Assembly (NCBI GenBank): GCA_002490665.1
Contig: DKUL01000046.1
Location: 1 to 29,336, forward strand
Direction of reading: 5' to 3'
DNA from: Lachnospiraceae bacterium UBA7205
GTDB lineage: Bacteria; Bacillota; Clostridia; Lachnospirales; Lachnospiraceae
DNA: 29,336 bases
Under the pieces are notes generated by a model, which saw only the letters and a program-made list of their open reading frames with translations, made no database searches and was not told the origin of the DNA. Below are positions 7,486-15,189 of this stretch, in pieces; position 1 is the first letter of the stretch, and each line of letters starts with the position of its first letter. The position numbers and the translations under genes were made by a program.

Positions 7486-10392
7486 CTATTTTTTTTCGGG
7501 ATACAGATGAAAGGATGGCCTTGCCAGCAGGAAGCCCTGCACAAAATCCGCCCCCAGCTCCTTGACCGTATCATATTCTGCCTGCGTCTCGATTCCTTCC
7601 GCGATAACCATCAGGAAGTTTTCGTGGCAGTAGTCAATCGTGCTGCGCACCAGCGCCTGGGTAGAGGAATTTTTGTCAATGCCCTGTATCAGTCCCATGT
7701 CAAGCTTTACAAAATGGAACATGCGCGAGACCAGAAGGTCGCTGTTGCTGTAACCGGAACCATAGTCGTCAAGGGCAACCGGAATATTCCACTTGCTGCA
7801 GAATGCGCGCTTCTTTTCCTCAATGTCTGTCTCACTTCTGGCGCCCTCCGTGATTTCCATGACAATCCGGCCAAGCTTATTGCCGTACAGCTCTTCGAGC
7901 TTCTGCCAGTCCTCATCAGAGAGGAGCTGGTTTGGAATGGAGTTGATAAAAATGCGCGCATTGTCGTCCTCGCGTACCTGCTCGAAAAATCCTTTCAGCC
8001 CATGGAACCATGTAAGGCGTTCCACCTTGTCGAGCTTGAACTGTGATTCCGCAACCCGGAGAAAGTTGTCCGGACGCCCGAGCAGGTCGGATATCGGGCG
8101 CATCAATGCCTCATATGCAAAGATGGTTCCGCTCCTGACGGACACAATCGGCTGGTAAGCATACTGGACGAGCTCGCCCAGAATAATCCGGTCAAGCTCC
8201 CCGACACCCTGTACAAGGATGTAGTCTTTCAGGTAAGAATCCTTGTTGTATGCCTTGATGCTGCCCTTCGAGGACTTTTTAATCTGGTACATGGCAAAGT
8301 CGGCATACTTGAGAAGCTCGGCGTAATCTGTGGCATCCTCGTCATAAAACGCCATTCCGGCGGAGGCGCTCATGTTAAGCTCAAGCCCGTCGGGAAGACT
8401 CAGACGCTCCTGCATCAGCAGATTGTGGATGTTCTTTAAGATGTTCACGAGCTTTTCTTTCGGCTCGTCATAGAGGAACATCGTGAACTCGTCGCCGGAG
8501 AGACGGGCGCTGATGCTTTTTTCCGGAAGCTCCTTTTTGAGCAGGTCTGACAGGGTACATATGTATTTGTCACCGATTTCATGCCCATAGGTGTCATTTG
8601 TGTATTTGAGGTTGTCCAAATCCCAGATGGACAGGACGCCGTTCTTGCAATGCCCCTCATCTATCATGTATATCATCTCACGCAGGAAGGCACGCCTGTT
8701 GAGAAGACCAGTCAGGATGTCATAGTCGCGGTCGTGGATAATTTTTTCCTTTTCAAGCACGCTTTCCGTGATGTCAAAGACCGTGATAATGATGCTCGCC
8801 GCGTCTATGACCTGCTTGACGTCCAGCCACTTGTCGCTAAATTCCGGACGGTGGTAGCGGTACACGTCGGGATTTTCATGGCTCTGCTCAAAGCAGTCAT
8901 TGTACTGCATAATCCGGCGGACGAGCAGTTCCCTGGAAATATGGTTGTGCTCCCACCCCTTGTCGGAAATTTCCAGAATCTCAAAAATCTTGTGCGTGCA
9001 GTACACCATTTCGCCCTCCGGGGAAAACTCGCATACACCGAGGGAAACCCCTGCAATGTCAATAATATCAGCCATCTTGTTACCAAGCCTGTAGATGGAT
9101 ATATTCTGCTCCTCGATGGCGGCAGACAGGTTGTCAAACTCCCTGATGCGTGTTTTCGGCAGGGTGCTGTACCCGGGCATCAGCTTTGGGATTCCGCCGC
9201 CCAGCAGCCGGATGGGACGCATGAAAAAGTGTGTGATAATCAGCGTGCCGGTAATGGAAAGCAGCAGCGACATGCCAATGGCGCCCAGGACAGTCACGTT
9301 CAGGTGCTGTGAGGAGGCGTAGAGCATGTCGGAGCGGATTAGCCCGCCAAGAATCCACTGCTCGTCCGTGTAGGGGGAATTTGCGGCGTAAATTCTCAGG
9401 GGGTAGATGCAGGCGCAGGTTGCCGTTTTCAGTCCTGCCGTTTTCAGGTCGTAGAGACTAAAGTCCGCGTTTGTCTGGCTGAGCCTTACGTGGCCGCCGG
9501 CTGTCAGCGTGTCATAGTAGTCGTCATTGACGACCAGGATATTTTCCGCAGACGTAAAATTTTCCGTGATGCCAAGATAGTAACAGCCGTATTCATCAAG
9601 TGTCATATCCTGGTTCGGCAGCAGCTTCTTAAGATAGTCAAGTGTCATGTCAAAACCAATGACGCCATAGGAGCGGTGGTCTTCGTCGAGAAGCGGGATG
9701 GTGTAGGTGATGCATGGGCGGTCGCCGGAATGGATGCGCACGGGGGCGCTGAAATAGCCAAGCTCCATCGCGGGAATGTCTGTGTACTGGTTGCCGCCGT
9801 CAAATGCAGTCTGGTAAAATGTGCAGTCCTGTTCCGCATCGAGGCTTGTGGTCCACATCGAGCTGAGCGTAAGCCCATGGTCGTACAAAAGCTCAGACGG
9901 GCCGGCTTCCGTCATCAGGTCGGCGTTGTTGTCAGGCGAGTCAGACGGGTTAAAATCCCTCAGGTATACAGCGTCCTTCTGCGGTGCATGTGTTTCGTTC
10001 TCCAGCATGATAAAGCAGGAGGTTGCCCCGCTTCTGCGCAGGGAGCGGAGTATGATGGGAATGACGTCCTGAAGAAGCGCCTGTCGGTTCTGGGCATCGG
10101 CAAGGTAATCCGCCACACTCAGTTCAAGTGCGGCGGCATTCGTCTCGGCGCGCTCGGTCACGGCGTTGTAAAAGTCCTCCATATTGACAAAAGCGGAAAA
10201 ACGCTGCTCGAGCGATACGCCCTTCGTTGTCACTGTATTGCTGATAATCTGAAACGTATTTTTGTCCAGGCTGTCGGACGTATTGCTGGCGACAATAATG
10301 CCTGCGAACGTAACGGACTGAAACACGATAATCAGTATGAGCGGCAGCATGACATAATATTTTAAGCTGATAGACTGAAACAGTTTTTTCAT
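7486..10392 (-). CDS. transmembrane sensor c-di-GMP enzyme (dCache-like, PAS, GGDEF, EAL)
   Basis: A 968-residue protein. Membrane segment 1 (about 13-35) and segment 2 (about 364-386) enclose a roughly 330-residue extracytoplasmic region with the size and pattern of a dCache sensor. A PAS-like region follows near 420-530 (GVSLGVCEFSPEGEMVYC), then GGDEF from about 550 (DILTGLLNRRAF) with an SGDEF active loop near 634, which is compatible with diguanylate cyclase activity. No I-site RxxD stands at the usual place. The EAL domain from about 750 keeps EALMRP, EITEG, DDYGSGYSN, KLDMG and AEGIET, so phosphodiesterase activity is also plausible. The start at 10392 has GGAGG 9 bp upstream and overlaps the upstream binding-protein stop (ATGA). 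That coupling suggests the binding protein presents ligand to this sensor. Confidence 0.92.
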   Translation of the reverse strand: MKKLFQSISLKYYVMLPLILIIVFQSVTFAGIIVASNTSDSLDKNTFQIISNTVTTKGVSLEQRFSAFVNMEDFYNAVTERAETNAAALELSVADYLADAQNRQALLQDVIPIILRSLRRSGATSCFIMLENETHAPQKDAVYLRDFNPSDSPDNNADLMTEAGPSELLYDHGLTLSSMWTTSLDAEQDCTFYQTAFDGGNQYTDIPAMELGYFSAPVRIHSGDRPCITYTIPLLDEDHRSYGVIGFDMTLDYLKKLLPNQDMTLDEYGCYYLGITENFTSAENILVVNDDYYDTLTAGGHVRLSQTNADFSLYDLKTAGLKTATCACIYPLRIYAANSPYTDEQWILGGLIRSDMLYASSQHLNVTVLGAIGMSLLLSITGTLIITHFFMRPIRLLGGGIPKLMPGYSTLPKTRIREFDNLSAAIEEQNISIYRLGNKMADIIDIAGVSLGVCEFSPEGEMVYCTHKIFEILEISDKGWEHNHISRELLVRRIMQYNDCFEQSHENPDVYRYHRPEFSDKWLDVKQVIDAASIIITVFDITESVLEKEKIIHDRDYDILTGLLNRRAFLREMIYMIDEGHCKNGVLSIWDLDNLKYTNDTYGHEIGDKYICTLSDLLKKELPEKSISARLSGDEFTMFLYDEPKEKLVNILKNIHNLLMQERLSLPDGLELNMSASAGMAFYDEDATDYAELLKYADFAMYQIKKSSKGSIKAYNKDSYLKDYILVQGVGELDRIILGELVQYAYQPIVSVRSGTIFAYEALMRPISDLLGRPDNFLRVAESQFKLDKVERLTWFHGLKGFFEQVREDDNARIFINSIPNQLLSDEDWQKLEELYGNKLGRIVMEITEGARSETDIEEKKRAFCSKWNIPVALDDYGSGYSNSDLLVSRMFHFVKLDMGLIQGIDKNSSTQALVRSTIDYCHENFLMVIAEGIETQAEYDTVKELGADFVQGFLLARPSFHLYPEKK

Positions 10393-11816
10393 TTCACAGA
10401 GCCTCCTTCTATACAGCATTTCTTAAGCATGGTGAGCGTGTCTTGATACCATTCCTCAAAGTGTTCGTCCGTAAGAAAATCATCTGCCGACGCACCGGCT
10501 TCCACGGCTGCGCGGTCACTTGCTGCCAGCTCCGGCATTGTGCGTTCCAGTATCTCACGCGCCTGTGTGCCGCCCGCAAAGGCAGGGGACGTGTACATGA
10601 CGTACCGGTTGTTTTCGTCGAGGGATACGGAGAGCGTATCGCGCACGATGTCCGTTGTGGGGTGCTCGAGCAGATACCGGTCAATATTTTCGGGCTTCAT
10701 TGCCTCGACGCCCACCGGCATATATCCGCTGCTCACGGAAAAACGCAGGTTCTGTTCCATCTGTGTGAACCACTTTAAAAACAGGATGCTTGCAAGCTCT
10801 TCTGCCTCGGAGGATTTTGTGACAGCCATGCCGCCCCCCTGCTGTATCGCATAAGGCGCAGTGCGGTCAAAGTTGGGAAGCGGAAGCACCATGTATGTAA
10901 TCGGGTAGGGAGCGTTGTCCGCGATGGTCACTTCCGTCGGGAAAAACACGGCGCTTGACGAGGAGCAGACAAGGGCGATGATTTCGCCAAGCTTTACGTC
11001 GTCGCTGCGGTAGTTTCCCACATGCTTATAATATCCTTTTACATAGGGAACATAGAAACTGTCCCATATCTGGCGCATGGTTTCCCTGTCAAAGTCAATC
11101 GTGACACTGCCGCCAGCTGTCTGAAAAACCTCATGTCCGAGCTGCGAGCTTGCGGTAATCAGATAATTTGCAAAAGCATCCCTGCCAAAAAATGCCCTGC
11201 CGCCTGACCAGTCGTAATATGCCTCTGCCGTGCTGGCAAGCCCTTCCCATGTCGACAAATCCTCCACGGCGGCGCCAGTGTCCGCGGCAAACTTGTCCCA
11301 GTCCGTTTTGTTGAGGATAAGTACTTCTGTGGATTTGGCGACCGGAAATATTTTCCAGCTGTGATTTTTGCCGATATAGCCGGAATCCAGAAACAATTTT
11401 ACATAGGAAACCTTTTCGTTCTCCGTGAGATAGTCGTCAAAGTCAACAAGGGGAACCACCTCGTCAAGGGCAAGGGCGGTATCCGGGTAACACTGGAATA
11501 CATTTGGCATTCTGGCAGCGCCGACCTTCTGGCTGGCAGAGTCCCACAAGGCGCCCTCAAGCCCGGCGATGGTGCTCATGCTCTCGGCGTGCACAACAAT
11601 TCCGTTTTCCCTGCCGACCGTGTTGTTGAACTCGGCAGCCAGCTCGTCAAACGCGATGCCAAGCGAGCCGTTATAGTAATGCCATATCGTGATGTCCGTG
11701 GGATTTTTTGCGGATAAAACACTGGTTTCCCGCCTGCCGCATGCCGTCAGCAAGAAGGCAGCGGAAAAAAAGATACCGAGCAGCCTTCCACATTTTTTTC
11801 GTATCCCCGATTTCAT
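10389..11816 (-). CDS. orphan extracellular solute-binding lipoprotein (family 1, sugar type)
   Basis: A 475-residue lipoprotein with signal peptide and lipobox LLTAC (lipidated Cys26), followed by a family-1 binding-protein fold: DITIWHYYNG, FDELAAEFN, PNVFQCYP and the C-terminal YAIQQGGGMAVTKSSEAEELASILFLKWFT hinge-and-lid pattern. Such proteins normally feed sugar ABC importers, but no permease or ATPase gene is adjacent. Instead it is translationally coupled (4-bp overlap) to the GGDEF/EAL membrane protein downstream. The ribosome site GGAGGG lies 5-8 bp before the ATG. I infer a sensing rather than uptake role, comparable to NspS/MbaA in Vibrio in arrangement only. The ligand is unknown. 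Confidence 0.87.
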   Translation of the reverse strand: MKSGIRKKCGRLLGIFFSAAFLLTACGRRETSVLSAKNPTDITIWHYYNGSLGIAFDELAAEFNNTVGRENGIVVHAESMSTIAGLEGALWDSASQKVGAARMPNVFQCYPDTALALDEVVPLVDFDDYLTENEKVSYVKLFLDSGYIGKNHSWKIFPVAKSTEVLILNKTDWDKFAADTGAAVEDLSTWEGLASTAEAYYDWSGGRAFFGRDAFANYLITASSQLGHEVFQTAGGSVTIDFDRETMRQIWDSFYVPYVKGYYKHVGNYRSDDVKLGEIIALVCSSSSAVFFPTEVTIADNAPYPITYMVLPLPNFDRTAPYAIQQGGGMAVTKSSEAEELASILFLKWFTQMEQNLRFSVSSGYMPVGVEAMKPENIDRYLLEHPTTDIVRDTLSVSLDENNRYVMYTSPAFAGGTQAREILERTMPELAASDRAAVEAGASADDFLTDEHFEEWYQDTLTMLKKCCIEGGSVK

Positions 11817-11845
11817 GGCTCTCCCTCCTCTGCTGTATGGTCAGT

Positions 11846-11894
11846 CTTATAATCTTCCCATATAAAATCAAGGCGTAAGCTATATAATAGACTT
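11846..11894 (-). promoter_or_regulatory. promoter of the binding-protein/c-di-GMP operon with upstream 14-bp motif
   Basis: Reading the minus strand, AAGTCTATTATATA (11894-11881) is followed after exactly 29 bp by a -10-like TATAAG (11851-11846). The -35 region at 17 bp spacing (GCCTTG) is poor, so an activator at the 14-bp motif is plausible. The same motif at the same distance is found in the divergent promoter at 12317-12365. Confidence 0.6.
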
Positions 11895-11920
11895 GCGCCC
11901 TGACATTGATTACTATTTAA

Positions 11921-12112
11921 TTATTCCTTGATTTCGTCAATTTCTGTCAGGTTCACGCCGGAAACATTCAGTAATGCCTTTAAGGTATGATACTCTTTCT
12001 TTAATTTTGCATATGTTTCAGTGGCATTTTCTTTTTTTGCCGACAACATATACTCCTGAATCTTTCTGAAATCATCAAGTGCCTGCCTTGTCGCTTCAAT
12101 ACCAGATGGCAC
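11921..12112 (-). CDS. small coiled-coil protein, hypothetical
   Basis: A 63-residue ORF starting at GTG 12112. The start is decided by an exceptionally strong ribosome site: GGGAGGTGATT ends 2 bp before the start, with GGAGG about 7 bp away. An in-frame ATG at 12166 has no such site. The protein is charged and helical (ALDDFRKIQEYMLSAKKEN, then KLKKEYHTLKALLN) with a short C-terminal tail ending EIDEIKE. I recognise no family. It lies on the same strand as, and upstream of, the binding-protein operon, just downstream of two 69-bp tandem repeats. It may be a small regulator or a cargo gene of that repeat region. Confidence 0.6.
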   Translation of the reverse strand: MPSGIEATRQALDDFRKIQEYMLSAKKENATETYAKLKKEYHTLKALLNVSGVNLTEIDEIKE

Positions 12113-12164
12113 ATAATCACCTCCCGGGTCATACTTCGTTGAACTTTTTAACCACATTAATACC

Positions 12165-12302
12165 ATAATTGCTTCGCAATCACGGTAAGTTCATGCCCAT
12201 TCGGGCAAGTATAATATTTGATGATATTATACTATAATTGCTTCGCAATCACGGTAAGTTCATGCCCATTCAGGCAAGTATAATATTTGATGATATTATA
12301 TC
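12165..12302. repeat. two tandem 69-bp repeats rich in small palindromes
   Basis: Units 12165-12233 and 12234-12302 are nearly identical, and a third copy starts and fades after 12302. Each unit holds three inverted repeats: ATTGC/GCAAT (12168-12180), GCCC/GGGC (12195-12206) and ATAATAT/ATATTAT (12211-12230). In the second unit the middle stem is disturbed by a G-to-A change (CGGGC to CAGGC). No ORF covers them. Confidence 0.9.
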
Positions 12303-12316
12303 ATAATCAGTGGATA

Positions 12317-12365
12317 AAGTCTATTATATATTGCGCTTTACACGATTTTGCGGATTTGCTATAAT
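12317..12365 (+). promoter_or_regulatory. promoter of the glycosidase-like gene with upstream 14-bp motif
   Basis: TTTACA (12337-12342), a 17-bp spacer and TATAAT (12360-12365) make a near-consensus vegetative promoter with an extended -10 (TGC before TATAAT). AAGTCTATTATATA at 12317-12330 ends 29 bp before the -10, about -55 to -42 relative to a predicted start. This mirrors the divergent promoter at 11846-11894. Confidence 0.72.
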
Positions 12366-12415
12366 AACAGGGAACAACAAAACCTGATAAAATAAAAAGA
12401 AGATGGGGGAAAAAG

Positions 12416-13849
12416 ATGAAAAAAACAAAATCCATTTACGGCGTGCTGCTTGTCATGCTCATCATGCTTGCGGGCGTACAGGCGAACGCGGCAAAGGCGC
12501 TGAATCAGGCATTTGCGGCTGCGGCAAAGAGCGTCCTTCTGGACAAGGCTACAATATCCTACACAGCCACGCTGCCTGAGATACCGGCAAGTGATGACGG
12601 AGTGCTTTACCTGTTTGAAATGCAGCCGTATGAGTATGCAGTCGCTCCGGCGGCAGTGCCTGTGGCATCGGCGCCGGCATCGCTTACACCGGCATTCACA
12701 GTGCCGTACACGAATGCCAGGCTCTACACCAAGCTCGGGCTTGCGGTAAAATCCGGCGGACAGAATGTCCTGATAGCGAATCCGCAGTACATAGCAAATC
12801 CGGAAATGCTTGCCACACACACCAAACCAAGACAGAACAGACCGCTGAAGTCCGAGCAGGGCAGGGAGTTCTGCAATCTGTACATGTCGGAAAATGCGGC
12901 AGGAGTAATTGCAGGCAGGTACACGACCGCGCAGATAATGAACAACGGAACCAACCAGGCAATCACGAATCCCTATTCAAGGGCAGCCGTCATGCCGACA
13001 GACACGCGGCCGGTAACACCGCAGCACTACATGCTCAATGCGTCCGAGCCTGCCGGAATCACGGCAATTACCGCCGAGCTGTCCAGGGTCGCGGCAAACT
13101 CCACTGTGGAGAACTTTATAATAGGAAACGAAGTCAACGTCCGCACGTGGAACTATATGATATGGACGGACTGGGACAGCTACATCCGGGAGTATGCACA
13201 GACGTTCCGCGTCGCGTACAATGCAATTAAGAGCCAGAATGCAAACGCGAGGGTGTTTGTCTGCATCGACCAGAACTGGGACAGAAACCGTCCGGCAGGA
13301 CATGCGGAATATTATGAGTTTATTGACGGCAAGGATTTCCTTACAAAATTCAACGCGCTGATAGCGGGAGAGGGAAATATTGACTGGGGTGTTGCACAGC
13401 ATCCGTATCCGGTACCGCTCACATACGCAAAGTTCTGGGACATGTCAGGCTGTCCGAGCGGCGGCTACATGGCAGCGCAGGTGTCGTCCGGCAAAATGAT
13501 GACATTCCAGAATCTGTCCCTTTTGACGAACTTTTTGCAGTCGCCGGAGATGATAAGCCCTGCGGGCACTGTCAGGCATGTCATTTTAAGTGAAATCGGG
13601 CTGACAAACGCGCAGGGAACCGAAGTGCAGGCAGCAGCGCTTTATGCGTCCTATGTGGCGGCAAAATCCAATCCGTATGTGGACGAGATTATCTACCTGC
13701 TGACATTCAGCGAACCGCAGGTGGACACCAGGCTTACGGGGCAGTCACAGCTTGTGTACAACAGCCTTGGGACGCCGGATGAAGCCACTTATGATGCATG
13801 GGCAAAGGCATACATCGGAATCAGTGACTGGTCGCAGGTAATCCGGTAA
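12416..13849 (+). CDS. secreted TIM-barrel glycosidase-like protein (DUF5722-like)
   Basis: A 477-residue protein with a signal peptide (MKKTKSIYG, then VLLVMLIMLAGVQANA). The fold looks like a clan GH-A (beta/alpha)8 barrel. IIGNEVNVRTW has the Asn-Glu acid/base signature (E239), and HVILSEIGLT supplies a candidate nucleophile (E393). WGVAQHPYPVPL resembles the active-site strand between them. I associate this pattern with DUF5722-type uncharacterised secreted proteins, without a specific substrate. The start at 12416 has GGGGGA 6 bp upstream. It is divergent from the binding-protein/c-di-GMP operon with matched promoters and ends at its own terminator. It could release an oligosaccharide that the neighbouring binding protein detects (inference). 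Confidence 0.75.
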   Translation: MKKTKSIYGVLLVMLIMLAGVQANAAKALNQAFAAAAKSVLLDKATISYTATLPEIPASDDGVLYLFEMQPYEYAVAPAAVPVASAPASLTPAFTVPYTNARLYTKLGLAVKSGGQNVLIANPQYIANPEMLATHTKPRQNRPLKSEQGREFCNLYMSENAAGVIAGRYTTAQIMNNGTNQAITNPYSRAAVMPTDTRPVTPQHYMLNASEPAGITAITAELSRVAANSTVENFIIGNEVNVRTWNYMIWTDWDSYIREYAQTFRVAYNAIKSQNANARVFVCIDQNWDRNRPAGHAEYYEFIDGKDFLTKFNALIAGEGNIDWGVAQHPYPVPLTYAKFWDMSGCPSGGYMAAQVSSGKMMTFQNLSLLTNFLQSPEMISPAGTVRHVILSEIGLTNAQGTEVQAAALYASYVAAKSNPYVDEIIYLLTFSEPQVDTRLTGQSQLVYNSLGTPDEATYDAWAKAYIGISDWSQVIR

Positions 13850-13868
13850 TCATCAGAAAATAAATAAC

Positions 13869-13901
13869 AAAAAATGAGTACGGCAGCGTGCTCATTTTTT
13901 T
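13869..13901 (+). terminator. Rho-independent terminator after the glycosidase-like gene
   Basis: The hairpin ATGAGTACG-GCAG-CGTGCTCAT (13874-13895, one G-T pair) is flanked by A6 on the left and T7 on the right, so it could also act on the opposite strand. Confidence 0.88.
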
Positions 13902-13941
13902 ATTGCCTTTTTTACATAATATGTTTATAATAATATGGGTG

Positions 13942-14101
13942 AGGAACTGTAGAAAAATAAGTGACACATCTTGACTTGTCTATTTCTCCGATTGTGCATG
14001 TCAAAAAGCCTCGCCGTAGCCCGCTACGCCTACGTTTTTTGACATACACCCTCGAAGAAATATACTGCGCAATCTGTATCACTTATTTTCCTACAATTCC
14101 T
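13942..14101. mobile_element. 160-bp long-palindrome, MITE-like element
   Basis: The sequence from AGGAACTGTAG (13942) to CTACAATTCCT (14101) folds back on itself over almost its whole length. The arms share blocks such as AAAATAAGTGA, TATTTCT and ATGTCAAAAA in inverted order, and the centre is CGTAGC/GCTACG. It contains no ORF of its own and no clear target-site duplication. It lies just upstream of the tetR-type gene and may carry or disturb its promoter. It could instead be a structured RNA. Confidence 0.65.
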
Positions 14102-14123
14102 AACGCTCAGAAAGGAAAAAACC

Positions 14124-14774
14124 GTGAATGACAAAAAAGTTAAGATTATTGATAAGATAGAAAGCAAGATAGACAAGAACAAACAGCTCAAAAGGCAGTC
14201 CCTCCTGGAAACCGCATTCACGCTGTTCACGACCAAGGGAATCCACAAGACATCCATCTCCGATATCGTGGAGAACGCCGGTGTCGCCAAGGGAACGTTC
14301 TACCTGTATTTTAAGGACAAGTACGATATCAGGAATAAGCTGATAGCATACAAGTCAAGCGCTGTTTTCCGGCAGGCGGATGCCGCCCTCAGACAGACAG
14401 GAATTGTGGATTTGGAGGACAAAATCATCTTCCTCATAGACGATATTATCAATCAGTTTGTGCAGGATAAAACACTGATGCGTTTTATCGCGAAGAACCT
14501 CAGCTGGGGCGTGTTCAAGAGTGTGCTCCTCGAGTCGGGGGCCGACAGTGATGTTGACTTTTACGATATATATCATACTGTTGCCGACGGGGGAACCCAG
14601 TATGAGAATCCGGAGGTGATGGTGTTTATGATTATCGAGCTGGTCGGTTCGACATGCTACAGCGCCATACTATATAATGAGCCGGTCGGAATTGAGGAAC
14701 TCAAGCCTTATCTGTTCCGCACCGTAAAAGGAATTATGGAAACGCACCGGACAGGAGGGGACATAATTTCCTGA
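14124..14774 (+). CDS. TetR/AcrR-family transcriptional regulator
   Basis: A 216-residue regulator starting at GTG 14124 behind AAAGGA. The first 30 residues are a lysine-rich tail, followed by the TetR helix-turn-helix at about 30-75 (SLLETAFTLFTTKGIHKTSISDIVENAGVAKGTFYLYFKDKYDI contains the typical GTFYLYF recognition segment). The C-terminal ligand/dimer domain is not informative. It is close to the start of the flagellar cluster (18 bp from the flgM promoter) but has no visible link to it. The palindromic element occupies its upstream region. Target and ligand are unknown. Confidence 0.9.
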   Translation: MNDKKVKIIDKIESKIDKNKQLKRQSLLETAFTLFTTKGIHKTSISDIVENAGVAKGTFYLYFKDKYDIRNKLIAYKSSAVFRQADAALRQTGIVDLEDKIIFLIDDIINQFVQDKTLMRFIAKNLSWGVFKSVLLESGADSDVDFYDIYHTVADGGTQYENPEVMVFMIIELVGSTCYSAILYNEPVGIEELKPYLFRTVKGIMETHRTGGDIIS

Positions 14775-14791
14775 AACTTTTTGGGAAAGTA

Positions 14792-14818
14792 TAAAGAAAA
14801 TAAAAAATATTCCGATAA
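14792..14818 (+). promoter_or_regulatory. sigma-28 promoter of flgM
   Basis: TAAA at 14792-14795, 16 bp, then CCGATAA at 14812-14818. This matches the flagellar sigma factor consensus (TAAA, N15, GCCGATAA) at the right spacing. It lies 33 bp before the flgM start, so FlgM would be part of the late class it restrains. Confidence 0.82.
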
Positions 14819-14851
14819 AGATAATATACAGCAGGGAAGGAGGAGTCAGAT

Positions 14852-15133
14852 ATGCGTATAGATGCTTATAATCAGATTCAGCAAATTTATGGAAACAAGA
14901 AGACATCAAAGGCTGAGGAAAAGAAGACAGCGGGTACAAGCTTCAAGGACCAGCTTATGCTTTCAGCCACAGCACAGGACGCTTCCGTAGCAAAAAAGGC
15001 GCTTTCAGGAATACCTGATGTGCGTCAGGACCTCGTAAATTCCTTAAAGGGACGTATTGACAATAATACATATGAGGTGGATCCGGACGATTTTGCAGGA
15101 AAGCTTCTTGAGAAGTACAACGGACTATTTTAG
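14852..15133 (+). CDS. flgM: anti-sigma-28 factor FlgM
   Basis: A 93-residue FlgM. The N-terminus (MRIDAYNQIQQIYG) has the family's short conserved lead, the middle is disordered and charged, and the C-terminal half (KALSGIPDVRQDLVNSLKGRIDNNTYEVDPDDFAGKLLEKY contains VRQDLVNSLKGRI and the YEVDP turn) is the sigma-28 binding region. FlgM holds sigma-28 inactive until it is exported through the finished hook-basal body. The ATG at 14852 has AAGGAGG 8-10 bp upstream. It is the first gene of the late flagellar operon, 56 bp before flgN. Confidence 0.93.
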   Translation: MRIDAYNQIQQIYGNKKTSKAEEKKTAGTSFKDQLMLSATAQDASVAKKALSGIPDVRQDLVNSLKGRIDNNTYEVDPDDFAGKLLEKYNGLF

Positions 15134-15189
15134 AGGGTGTTAAATAAGGGGAGAAATTTGACGCCGTGACATGACAGTGAGGTGAACAG

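Noticed and set aside
7483..10365. Several long plus-strand open frames opposite the GGDEF/EAL gene (for example 7483-8046, 8581-9312, 9490-10365)
   Set aside because: They are antisense to a protein with clear domain motifs, have no ribosome sites or recognisable domains, and reflect codon bias of the real gene.
12165..12302. CRISPR array
   Set aside because: The 69-bp units are directly adjacent with no spacers, only two copies exist, and no cas gene is present.
11869..12341. A MITE or insertion element of about 470 bp with TATATAATAGACTT terminal inverted repeats around the small ORF
   Set aside because: The inverted repeats sit at identical distances from two divergent -10 boxes, which fits paired operator sites better than transposon ends. 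No target duplication is seen.
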